NCBI GenBank assembly: GCA_021496925.1
Contig: CP053915.1
Location: 2,879,501-2,943,500 of the forward strand
DNA from: Acidovorax sp. YS12
Lineage (GTDB): Bacteria > Pseudomonadota > Gammaproteobacteria > Burkholderiales > Burkholderiaceae_C
Length of the DNA: 64,000 bases
Direction: 5' to 3'
The stretch's first letter is position 1; each line of letters starts with the position of its first letter. The translations under genes were made by a program, and so were the position numbers. Shown piece by piece: positions 50,111 to 60,873 of this stretch. The notes beneath the pieces were generated by a model, which was given only the letters and a program-made list of their open reading frames with translations, ran no database searches and was not told the origin of the DNA.

Positions 50111-50161
50111 ACCACCTCAATTCCTTATCTGGCAAGCGCAAGCAGCTATTGTTTGTGAAGC
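50108..50161 (+). repeat. Dispersed repeat copy M, abutting the mgtC stop
   Basis: In plus orientation: CACCTCAATTCCTTAT, GGCAAGCGCAAGCAGCT and GCT-N11-AGC (gctattgtttgtgaagc), ending 1 bp before the mgtC stop codon. With copy L it forms an opposed pair filling the 108-bp gap. Confidence 0.82.
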
Positions 50162-50162
50162 A

Positions 50163-50891
50163 TCAATCCTCCGCGCTGGCGTTCCAGAAGGCCTGCAGCA
50201 CGCCGTCCTCAGCTTCCAGGCGGGCCATGATCTGGTCTAGTTCGCCGCCGTCCACGGCGGTGGCGTAGAGCGTGGCCTCGATCTCCGCGTCGCCCTGGCC
50301 GAAGGGGTGCTGGTCGATGTCGCGCACCGGGTAGCTGGCGGCCTCCAGCCATTCGACCAGTTGCTCGCGCACCTCGGACTGGCGCGCGCGCCGGCAGATG
50401 ACGTAGACCGTGTAGGTGGCCTCGCTGAATTCCTCCTGCACCGGCTGGCGGTTGATGCGGTTGACCACCGGGCGCAGCAGCGTGTTCGCCGCCAGCACGA
50501 ACAGCGCCGCCAGCACGGCCTCGGGCAGCAGCTTGGCGCCGGCGCAGCAGCCCACGGCGGCGGAACCCCAGAGCGTGGCGGCGGTGTTCAGGCCCGAGAC
50601 GTTGGCGCCCTCCTTCATGATGGCGCCCGCACCGAGGAAGCCGATGCCCGAGACCACGTAGGCGATCACCTGCAGCGGGCTGGGCGAGCCGCCGTAGAGC
50701 GTGTGAAAACGCACCGCCAGGTCGACGAACACCGCCGCGCCCACGGCCACCAGCGTGTTGGTGCGCAGCCCCGCCGTGCGCTGGCGCACCTGGCGCTCGA
50801 AGCCGATCAGGGCGCCGAGCAGGAAGGCCAGCAGCAGGCTGGCCAGGGTGCTCAGCGTGGCGGAGAGGTCGAAGGCGGGCCATTGGTTCAT
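50163..50891 (-). CDS. mgtC: MgtC family protein
   Basis: A 242-residue inner-membrane protein with about five N-terminal helices (residues about 8-145) carrying MgtC motifs: LLGALIGFERQVRQRTAGLR, TNTLVAVGAAVFV, VVSGIGFLGAGAIMKEG and GLNTAATLWGSAAVG. A cytoplasmic C-terminal domain follows (ATYTVYVICRRARQSEVREQ). MgtC proteins help cells cope with low Mg2+ and inhibit F-type ATP synthase in pathogens. It follows mgtA after 37 bp, resembling the mgtCB pairing but in reverse order. Confidence 0.93.
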   Translation of the reverse strand: MNQWPAFDLSATLSTLASLLLAFLLGALIGFERQVRQRTAGLRTNTLVAVGAAVFVDLAVRFHTLYGGSPSPLQVIAYVVSGIGFLGAGAIMKEGANVSGLNTAATLWGSAAVGCCAGAKLLPEAVLAALFVLAANTLLRPVVNRINRQPVQEEFSEATYTVYVICRRARQSEVREQLVEWLEAASYPVRDIDQHPFGQGDAEIEATLYATAVDGGELDQIMARLEAEDGVLQAFWNASAED

Positions 50892-50928
50892 GCGGCCATC
50901 CTAGCCAGGAAAGATGTCACTGCGGCCC

Positions 50929-53712
<2,784 letters not shown>

Positions 53713-53746
53713 CTTCTTCTCCCTGCGCGGCGCATGCCCCCGCGCT

Positions 53747-55123
53747 TCAGAGTGCGGGGCGCTGCCCCACGCTCAATTGCAATTGCACGGTGGCCGTGGC
53801 CAGATCGGCACGGGCCTGCAGATAGGCCAGATAGGCATCGTCGGCCGAGCGCTGGGCCACCAACAGCTCCAGCAGCGAGGCGGCACCATGCCGGTAGGAC
53901 AGGCGCATGCCCTCCAGCACCTTCTGCGCGTCGGCCAAGACGCCGTCCCGGTAGCGCGCCACGTTGTCGCGCGCGGCGACAAAGCGGAACCGGGCGGCTC
54001 GCACGTCGGCCTCGGCCCTGTGCCGGGCCTGCTCCAGGCCGAGCATGGCCTGGGTCACCTCGGCCTCGGCCTGCACCAGATCGCCCTTGTCCAGGCGCGA
54101 CAGCGGCAACGGCACGCTGACCGACACCGCCAGCGTGCGTGAACGGCTGGCTGCGTCATAGGGCTCGCCGTCCCTGCCGGTGCCGGCCGGGTAGCCTGCG
54201 GTGTTGGTCACGCCCACGGACAGCGTGGGATTGACCCAGCGGTTGGCCTGGGCCAGCGACGCCTTGTCGCGCGCATTGTTCAGCGTGGCCTCGGCGATCT
54301 GGATGTCGTCGCGCGCCTGCATGGCCGCCGGCAGCAGGGCCTGCAGGTCGTCCCCTGCGGTGAAGGGGGCGAAGTCGCAGTCCAGCGGGCCGTCGCCCAG
54401 CACCTCGCCGACACGCCGGCCCAGCGGCACCGACAGCGCCACCAGCGCGGCCTGGGCGTCGGCGCGCGCCTGGGTCACATCGGCGGCGAACTGGTCGCGC
54501 TCCACGCGCGACTGCAGCAGTTCCACGCCACCCACGTCGCCGGCCTTGCGGCGCACCTCGTTGGCGCGCACCACGTCGTCCAGCGCCTGCAGCGTCTGCT
54601 GCTTGCGCGCCAGCACCTCGCGGGTACGGCAGACCTCGGCGAAGGCGCTGGCCGAATCATTGAACAGCCCGTGGCGAAAGCCCTCGACCTGTGCCTCGGC
54701 CAGGCGCACATGGCTCGTGGCCTCGCGGATGCGGGCGGCGCGCTTGCCACCGGTTTCCAGCTCCCAGCTGATGGCCGGGTTGTAGCTGGACGGGCGCGGC
54801 ACGCCGGTCCTGACCTGCTCGCGGCTCCAGCCCAGCGAAAGCTCGGGGTCGGGGCGCAGGCCGGCGATGCCGACGCCGGCCCGGGCCGCCGTGACCGTGG
54901 TCTGCTGGGCCTGCAGATCCAGGCTGTGGGCCTCGACGGCCTGCAGGTAGTCGACGAAGCGCAACTGTGGCCGGGCACTGGCCAGCACGGCGGGCACGGC
55001 CGGGGCACCGGCTGGCGGCGCGGCCGCGGCGGCCAGTGCGGCCGTCGCACCGGCTACGCCCAGGCCGGCCAACGCCAGCCGCAGCGCCAGGGTTCGGCGG
55101 GAAGGGAGAAAGACAAAATGCAT
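53747..55123 (-). CDS. TolC-family outer membrane efflux protein (CzcC-like)
   Basis: A 458-residue outer-membrane factor of a tripartite efflux pump (signal peptide ending near ALAAAA). The two repeated helical hairpins of the family start at FVDYLQAVEAHSLDL and AAMQARDDIQIAEATLNNAR. Conserved elements include LRPDPELSLGW and NPTLSVGVTNTAGY. It lies 17 bp after the RND gene, giving the order adaptor-RND-outer membrane factor. The metal substrate cannot be read from this component. Confidence 0.9.
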   Translation of the reverse strand: MHFVFLPSRRTLALRLALAGLGVAGATAALAAAAAPPAGAPAVPAVLASARPQLRFVDYLQAVEAHSLDLQAQQTTVTAARAGVGIAGLRPDPELSLGWSREQVRTGVPRPSSYNPAISWELETGGKRAARIREATSHVRLAEAQVEGFRHGLFNDSASAFAEVCRTREVLARKQQTLQALDDVVRANEVRRKAGDVGGVELLQSRVERDQFAADVTQARADAQAALVALSVPLGRRVGEVLGDGPLDCDFAPFTAGDDLQALLPAAMQARDDIQIAEATLNNARDKASLAQANRWVNPTLSVGVTNTAGYPAGTGRDGEPYDAASRSRTLAVSVSVPLPLSRLDKGDLVQAEAEVTQAMLGLEQARHRAEADVRAARFRFVAARDNVARYRDGVLADAQKVLEGMRLSYRHGAASLLELLVAQRSADDAYLAYLQARADLATATVQLQLSVGQRPAL

Positions 55124-55140
55124 GGCGGTTCTCGCGGGCC

Positions 55141-58100
55141 TCAGTGGCCGGGGCTATGGGGTTGGACTGGCTGGTCCGCGGCGGCCGGCGGCGTGTCCGG
55201 CACGTCCCAGTCCAGGTCGCTGTCGCCGCGTGCCGCGGCGCGGGCGGCGCGGCACGCGGCCCGGCGCTCCGCCCAGGCCTCGACCGCGTGGTAGATGGCG
55301 GGCAGCAGCAGCAGGGTCAGCGCGGTGGCGCTGATCAGGCCGAAGACCACCACGGAGGCCAGCGGGCGCTGCACGTCGCTGCCCAGGCCGGTGGCCAGCA
55401 TCGCCGGTATCAGGCCGCAGGCGGCGACAGTGGCCGTCATCAGCACCGGGCGCATGCGGGTGGCCGCGCCTTCGACCACGGCCTCGCGCAGCGAGCGCCC
55501 GCCCTCGCGGCGCAGGCGGTTGATCTGCGAGACCATCAGCACCCCGGAGAGCACGGCCACGCCGAACAGCGCGATAAAGCCCACGGCGCTGGAGACATTC
55601 AGCGTCATGCCGCGCAAGTGCAGGCCGGCAAGGCCGCCGATCATGGCCAGCGGTACCATGCCCAGCACCATCAGCGGCTGGCGCAGGTTGCCAAAGGCGC
55701 CGAACAGCAGCAGCAGCATCAGGCCCAGCGTCAGCGGCAGGATCACCGCCATGCGCGCCTCGGCGCGCTGCAGGTTCTCGAACTGGCCGCCCCACTCCAG
55801 GCGGACGTGCTGCGGATCGAACTGGACCTGCCGGGCGATGGCGGCCCGCGCATCCCCTAGGAAACCGGCCAGGTCGCGTCCACGCACATTCAGCTTGACC
55901 AGGATGTGGCGTTCGCCGCCTTCGCGCACGATCACGCTCTGGCCCTGTGTGGTGCCGATGCGCGCCACGTCGGCCAGCGGCACCTGGGCGCCGCTGGCCG
56001 AGGCCAGGCGCAGCCGGCCGATGGCGTCCACGCTGCCGCGCGCCTCGGGGCCGAAGCGCACGGTCATGTCGTAACTCTTCTCGCCCACATACAACTGGCC
56101 GATGGCTGCGCCGCCGATGCCGGTGGCGATCAGCTGCGCCACATCGCTGGCGTTGACGCCCAGGCGGGCGGCGGCGGCGCGATCCAGCGCGATGCGCAGA
56201 TTGGGCAGCGGCGGCTCCACGTCCACCGCCACATCGGCGGCGCCGGGCACGTTCTTGAGCACGGCCACCACCTGCTCGGCCACGCGGCGATCGTTGTCCA
56301 GGTCGTCGCCGAAGACCTTCAGCGTCAGGTCGCTGTGCGCACCGGAGAGTTTGTCCTGCACGCCGTCGATCATGGGCTGCATGAACCCCACGCTATAGCC
56401 CGGCATGCGGGCGAAGCGCGCGGCCATGTGGCCGATCAGTTGCTGCTTGGTCCAGCCGGACTTCCAGGTCTTGTACGGATGCAGGCCCACGCTGGCCTCG
56501 ATGTGCGACGGTGTCCAGTAGTCGGTGCCGTCGTCGTTGCGGCCGGTCTGGGTGACGATGTAGGACACCTCGGGGAACTCGCGCGCGGCGCTGCGCAGCG
56601 CATCGGCCATCTGCTGCGCCTTGTCCAGCGTGATGCCCGGCGGCAGTTGCACCTGCAGCCAGATCGAGCCCTCGTCCAGGTAGGGCAGGAAGTCGCGGCC
56701 GATGGTCGCACCCAGGCCAACCAGGGCCAGCAGCGCCACGCACAGCGTGGCCAGCCACCAGCGGCCCCTACCCACCGCGCGCTGCAGAAAACGGCCGTAG
56801 CGCGTGTCCAGCGCATGCAGTACCGGGTTGTGGAAGACCTTGCGCGGGCGGCGGAAGGCCAGCCAGGCCAAGGCCGGCGTTAGGAACAGCGCCACGGCCA
56901 GCGCGCCAGCCAGGGCCGCGCCCACGGCGCTGGCCATCGGGGCGAAGAGCTTGTATTCGATGCGCTCGAAGGCGAACAGCGGCAGGTAGGCGGCGGCGAT
57001 CACGCACATGCCGAAGAAGATCGGGCGCGCCACCTGCAGCGTGGCGGCCACGGCATCGCGCGGCGTCAGCGGCCGATCCTCGCGCTCTTCGCGCAGACGC
57101 AACATGCCTTCGACCACCACCACCGCGCCATCCACCAGGATGCCGAAGTCGATCGCCCCCAGCGACAGCAGATTGGCCGGGATATGAACGTGGTGCATGA
57201 AGACGAAGGCCAGCAGCAGCGCCATGGGAATGGTCAGCGCCACGATCAGCGCGGCGCGCGGGCTGCCCAGGAACAGCAGCAGCACCAGCGTGACCACCAC
57301 CAGGCCCTCGACCAGCGTGTGGCCGACGGTATCCATGGTGCGCGCGATCAGCGTCGTGCGGTCGAGGTAGGGCACGATCCGCACGTCAGGCGGCAGCATG
57401 CGGCTGTTGAGTGCATCCACCGCGGCGTGGATGCCTTCCAGTGCCTGCGACGGATTGGTGTCCTTGAGCAGCAGCACGATGCCGCTGACGGCATCGCTGT
57501 CACCGTCCTTGCCCAGCACGCCGCGGCGTTCCACGTTGCCGTAGGCCAGACGGCCCAAGTCCCGGACCAGCACCGGCACGCCGGCATTGGTGGTCTTGAC
57601 CACCGTCTGGCCCATGTCGTCCAGCGATTGCAGCAGGCCGACGCCACGAACCACGTACGAGATCTCGCCACGATCCAGCACGCCGCCGCCACTGCTGGCG
57701 TTGTTGGCGTTGATGGCGTCCACCACCTGGGCCAGCGTCACGCCGTACTGCAGCAGGCGCTGCGGATCGACCTCAAGCATGAACTGCGTGGTCAAGCCGC
57801 CGAAATTGGTCACGTCCACCACGCCAGCCACCTTTTTCAGATGGGGAATGACGGTCCAGGCCTGCAGTTCCGACAGTTCGCGCAGGCTGCGGGTCCGGCT
57901 CTCCAGCGTATAGCGGTAGACCTCCCCGGTGGGCGAGCTGTACGGATCGAGCCCAGGCTTGGCGCCATAGGGCAGGTCGACATCGTTGATGCGTTCCTGT
58001 AGGCGCTGGCGTGCCCAGTAGCCGTCCACGCCATCGTCGAAGACCACCGTGATCAGCGACAGCGCGAACAGGCTGCGCGAGCGCAGCACGTGCATGCCCG

Positions 58101-58329
58101 GCGTCGCCAGCAGCGCGCGCTCCAGCGGCACGGTGATCTGCTGCTCGATTTCCTCGGCGGCCAGGCCCGGCACCTGGGTGACGATCTGCGAGGTGGTGTC
58201 GGCGATGTCCGGGTAGGCCTCGATGGGCAACTGCTTCCAGCAGAACACACCGTACAGCGCGGCGAAGGCGAACACCAGCCAGACCAGTCCGCGCCGCTGG
58301 AAGCACAGGGTGACGAGGCGGTCAATCAT
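55141..58329 (-). CDS. Heavy-metal-efflux-type RND permease (CzcA/CusA family)
   Basis: A 1062-residue inner-membrane pump. It has the HME-RND signature helix DFGILVDGAVVVVEGMLRLR with the paired Asp residues and Glu needed for proton-driven metal export. The N-terminal QLPIEAYPDIADTTSQIVTQ and the porter region YVGEKSYDMTVRFGPEARGS also fit. It most likely exports divalent or monovalent cations, but no clear Zn/Co/Cd or Cu/Ag subtype was assigned. It overlaps the adaptor gene by 8 nt and precedes the outer-membrane gene. Location with mgtA and mgtC suggests a link to Mg2+ or to competing divalent metals. Confidence 0.92.
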   Translation of the reverse strand: MIDRLVTLCFQRRGLVWLVFAFAALYGVFCWKQLPIEAYPDIADTTSQIVTQVPGLAAEEIEQQITVPLERALLATPGMHVLRSRSLFALSLITVVFDDGVDGYWARQRLQERINDVDLPYGAKPGLDPYSSPTGEVYRYTLESRTRSLRELSELQAWTVIPHLKKVAGVVDVTNFGGLTTQFMLEVDPQRLLQYGVTLAQVVDAINANNASSGGGVLDRGEISYVVRGVGLLQSLDDMGQTVVKTTNAGVPVLVRDLGRLAYGNVERRGVLGKDGDSDAVSGIVLLLKDTNPSQALEGIHAAVDALNSRMLPPDVRIVPYLDRTTLIARTMDTVGHTLVEGLVVVTLVLLLFLGSPRAALIVALTIPMALLLAFVFMHHVHIPANLLSLGAIDFGILVDGAVVVVEGMLRLREEREDRPLTPRDAVAATLQVARPIFFGMCVIAAAYLPLFAFERIEYKLFAPMASAVGAALAGALAVALFLTPALAWLAFRRPRKVFHNPVLHALDTRYGRFLQRAVGRGRWWLATLCVALLALVGLGATIGRDFLPYLDEGSIWLQVQLPPGITLDKAQQMADALRSAAREFPEVSYIVTQTGRNDDGTDYWTPSHIEASVGLHPYKTWKSGWTKQQLIGHMAARFARMPGYSVGFMQPMIDGVQDKLSGAHSDLTLKVFGDDLDNDRRVAEQVVAVLKNVPGAADVAVDVEPPLPNLRIALDRAAAARLGVNASDVAQLIATGIGGAAIGQLYVGEKSYDMTVRFGPEARGSVDAIGRLRLASASGAQVPLADVARIGTTQGQSVIVREGGERHILVKLNVRGRDLAGFLGDARAAIARQVQFDPQHVRLEWGGQFENLQRAEARMAVILPLTLGLMLLLLFGAFGNLRQPLMVLGMVPLAMIGGLAGLHLRGMTLNVSSAVGFIALFGVAVLSGVLMVSQINRLRREGGRSLREAVVEGAATRMRPVLMTATVAACGLIPAMLATGLGSDVQRPLASVVVFGLISATALTLLLLPAIYHAVEAWAERRAACRAARAAARGDSDLDWDVPDTPPAAADQPVQPHSPGH

Positions 58330-59473
58330 GGATCAACACCCCTCCGTTGACGACCACGCGCTCACCCGCCACCAAGCCGCCGGTGATCTCCACCTGCTGG
58401 CCCTGCTGGACGCCGACCTGCACCTCGCGCGGCACGAAGTGGCCGGCCGGCTGCTCCACGAAGACGCGCGTGCCCACGCCGCTTTGCAGCAGCGCCGAAG
58501 CGGGCACCATCGTGGCCTGGTGGAGCGGGCCGTCAAGGCGTACCTGGGCGAACATGCCCGGCCGCAGGCGGCCGTCCTTGTTGTCCACGGCCACGCGCAC
58601 CTTCACGCTGCGCGTCTCGGCGTCCAGCAGTTCACCCACGTAGCGCACCTTGCCCTCCAGCGTCTGGCCGGGATAGGCGGCCAGCGTGATGCGGGCATCC
58701 TGGCCCACGGCCACGCTGGCCAGGTCGCGCTCGGCCACATTGGCGCTGAGCCAGACGGTGGACAGATCGGCCACGGTCATCACCGGGGCGTTGATATCGT
58801 TCCAATAGGCACCCTGGGCGCCGCTCATTTCCACGACACGGCCGCTGATGGGCGAGCGCAGCACATAGACGCCACGTGCGCCGGCAGAGGCAGGCGCGCC
58901 CATCTGGGCCAGGCGGTCGGCCACGGCCGCCGCATCGGCACGGGCCGTGGCCAGCGCCAGTTCCGCCGCCTCGTAGTCCTTGCGCGCAGCAATGTCGGCA
59001 TCCAGCAGCAGCTTCTGGCGATCGGCCTCGCGCTGGGCCTGGAGCAGCACGGCATGGGCCTTGGCCTGGTCGGCGCGCACGTTGGCCATATCGGCCGAAT
59101 CCATGGTGAACAGCGGATCGCCCGCGCGCACGGCGTCACCCAGCACGCGGTGGACCTGTACCAGGCGGCCAGCCACCGGCGGCGCCACCTTGACCAGCTT
59201 TTCCGGCGCGGCCTCGATGCTGGCCGGTGCGCCAACGGGCGTGGACAACTCCGCCGTGGCCACGGCCTGCACCCGCAGTTGCACCCGCAGCGGCGAATCC
59301 TGGGGCACTTCGATCGCATGGCCCTGGCGACGCGATGCCGGGGTATCGTGCGCTGCCTGCACGGTGGGGGCAGTGTCCGTCCCGGAAGCAATGCCCTGGT
59401 CGCAGGCGCAGAGCGCAGCACTCAGCAGCAATAAGGCGCCACGCCGCAAGCAGGCAGCCATACAGAAAGTCAT
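58322..59473 (-). CDS. Efflux RND periplasmic adaptor (CzcB-like), lipoprotein
   Basis: A 383-residue membrane fusion protein anchored as a lipoprotein (LLSAALCAC). Typical parts: barrel/lipoyl half VKVAPPVAGRLVQVHRVLGD with GDPLFTMDS, a helical hairpin (about residues 120-190), YVLRSPISGRVVEMSGAQGA, and the beta-barrel DGRLRPGMFAQVRL. The ATG at 59473 with AAGGAA upstream is used; an earlier start would bury the signal. It has no His-rich N-terminal metal-binding extension, unlike CzcB. Confidence 0.9.
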   Translation of the reverse strand: MTFCMAACLRRGALLLLSAALCACDQGIASGTDTAPTVQAAHDTPASRRQGHAIEVPQDSPLRVQLRVQAVATAELSTPVGAPASIEAAPEKLVKVAPPVAGRLVQVHRVLGDAVRAGDPLFTMDSADMANVRADQAKAHAVLLQAQREADRQKLLLDADIAARKDYEAAELALATARADAAAVADRLAQMGAPASAGARGVYVLRSPISGRVVEMSGAQGAYWNDINAPVMTVADLSTVWLSANVAERDLASVAVGQDARITLAAYPGQTLEGKVRYVGELLDAETRSVKVRVAVDNKDGRLRPGMFAQVRLDGPLHQATMVPASALLQSGVGTRVFVEQPAGHFVPREVQVGVQQGQQVEITGGLVAGERVVVNGGVLIHD

Positions 59474-59544
59474 GGGAATTCCTTGGTGGGAGGGGAAGAG
59501 GCAAACCGTGCGCAACCAGCGCGGCAGGCACGGCCCAGAGGCCG

Positions 59545-59850
59545 TCAGATACCAGCGTCGCGCCAGGTCAGCAGGCCCCAGCCCAGGCGGCGGGCGGGTT
59601 GCGGCGCGGCAGGCACGATGCCCAGCGGACGCAGGCTGTCGCGCACCGGCCGCGGCAGGTGGCGCAGCACGGCATTGCGGTCATCGGGAGGCAGCAGGCT
59701 GAGCGCATCGGCGGCGACACGGGGCGAGCAGCCGGCCACGGCGGTGGAAAAAGCGGGCAAGCCGTAGGTCGCCCGCAGGGCGCGGACCTGGTGCACATTG
59801 CGCGAGAGCAGGGCCTCGCGCAGCGCAACATGCAGTTGTTGACGGGTCAT
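59545..59850 (-). CDS. Small protein, MgtE N-domain-like
   Basis: A 101-residue protein with a strong Shine-Dalgarno (AGGAGA). The helical repeat-like middle, AADALSLLPPDDRNAVLRHL followed by PRPVRDSLRPLG, resembles the superhelical N-domain of MgtE Mg2+ channels, which senses Mg2+; the channel part is absent. It is the first gene of the adaptor-RND-OMF-mgtA-mgtC series, 71 bp before the adaptor. The similarity is weak and by eye, so a function as a cytoplasmic Mg2+ sensor or regulator is only a suggestion. Confidence 0.6.
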   Translation of the reverse strand: MTRQQLHVALREALLSRNVHQVRALRATYGLPAFSTAVAGCSPRVAADALSLLPPDDRNAVLRHLPRPVRDSLRPLGIVPAAPQPARRLGWGLLTWRDAGI

Positions 59851-59896
59851 GGGAGTTCTCCTGAGTGGGGCGGCCCGGGCGGAGACCTCGCATGCG

Positions 59897-59992
59897 TCAG
59901 GCGATGGAGGCCCTCCAGGCCGAGCCGGCCGGGTGGAATGAGCGGGACGGACGGGGAGCGGCGCACAAGCGCCCGTCAGGGTCTGAGTCCAT
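59897..59992 (-). CDS. Putative 31-residue ORF upstream of the metal operon
   Basis: A short ORF (MDSDPDGRLCAAPRP...) with a strong GGAGG Shine-Dalgarno, located 46 bp upstream of the MgtE-N-like gene in the 306-bp gap after kdpE. The start Asp-Ser-Asp-Pro-Asp is acidic and the rest is Pro/Arg-rich. Mg2+-responsive leader ORFs are known ahead of mgtA in enteric bacteria, so a leader role is imaginable. It may equally be chance coding in GC-rich DNA. Confidence 0.35.
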   Translation of the reverse strand: MDSDPDGRLCAAPRPSRSFHPAGSAWRASIA

Positions 59993-60122
59993 GGCTTTGT
60001 CCTCCATCGTGGGGGGGTGAAAGAAACGCGCCGTACAGGCGGCGTGGCATGGCAGCGATTGTCCCGCCCGGGGCCGCCGGCCACCAGAGCCTCTTGGGAA
60101 GGCGCGGCGAGACGATGGATCA

Positions 60123-60150
60123 CGCTGGCTATACCAAGGTATAGCCAGCG
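60123..60150. promoter_or_regulatory. Perfect 13-bp-arm palindrome after kdpE
   Basis: CGCTGGCTATACC, two-base centre AA, then GGTATAGCCAGCG, ending 7 bp before the kdpE stop codon region. No T-run follows on minus, so it is either a factor-assisted terminator or an operator for the downstream metal operon. Confidence 0.5.
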
Positions 60151-60156
60151 CAGTGG

Positions 60157-60867
60157 TCAAAGAACGAGGCGATAGCCCACGGCCGTTTCGGTGAGCAGGT
60201 GGCGGGGTTGCGCGGGATCCACCTCCAGCTTGCCGCGCAGATGGCCCATGTAAACGCGCAGGTAGTGGCTCTGGCCGCCGTGCGCCGGCCCCCAGACCTC
60301 GCGCAGCAACTGCCGCTGGGTGAGCACGCGGCCCGCGTTGGCCACCAGTACCGCCAGCAGGCGGTACTCGATCGGCGTGAGGTGGACTTCCGCCCCCGCG
60401 CGGCGCACCAGGCGCCGCGCGCGGTCGATCTCCACCGCGCCCGCGCCGTCGCCGAAGCGGAACACCGCCTCGGCGGCCTCGCCAGCGGCGGCCCGCGGCC
60501 TGCGCAGGTTGGCGCGCACGCGCGCCAGCAGTTCGCCGGTACCGAAGGGCTTGGTGAGATAGTCGTCCGCCCCCGCGTCGAGCGCGGCGATCTTGTCGGC
60601 CTCGTCGGCGCGCGCCGAGAGCACGATGATGGGCACGCCGGACCAGCCGCGCACGTCGCGGATCAGTTCCACGCCGTCGCCGTCGGGCAGGCCCAGGTCG
60701 AGTACCAGCAAATCCGGCTTGCGCGTGCCTGTGGCCGCCAGTCCATCGCGCCGGGTGGCGGCTTCGTGCACCAGCCAGCCCTCTTCTTCCAATGCGCTGC
60801 GCACGAAACGCCGGATCTGCGGCTCGTCCTCGATCACGATGGCGACGCAAGGCGGTGATGAAGTCAT
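60157..60867 (-). CDS. kdpE: Two-component response regulator KdpE
   Basis: An OmpR-family regulator of the kdpFABC high-affinity K+ ATPase. The 236-residue protein has a receiver with IVIEDEPQIRRFVRSAL, phospho-acceptor DLLVLDLGLPDGDGVELI and YLTKPFGTGEL. The winged helix follows (VHLTPIEYRLLAVLVANAGR, then SHYLRVYMGHLRGKLE). It follows kdpD by 6 bp, the standard order. Confidence 0.95.
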   Translation of the reverse strand: MTSSPPCVAIVIEDEPQIRRFVRSALEEEGWLVHEAATRRDGLAATGTRKPDLLVLDLGLPDGDGVELIRDVRGWSGVPIIVLSARADEADKIAALDAGADDYLTKPFGTGELLARVRANLRRPRAAAGEAAEAVFRFGDGAGAVEIDRARRLVRRAGAEVHLTPIEYRLLAVLVANAGRVLTQRQLLREVWGPAHGGQSHYLRVYMGHLRGKLEVDPAQPRHLLTETAVGYRLVL

Positions 60868-60873
60868 GGGGGG

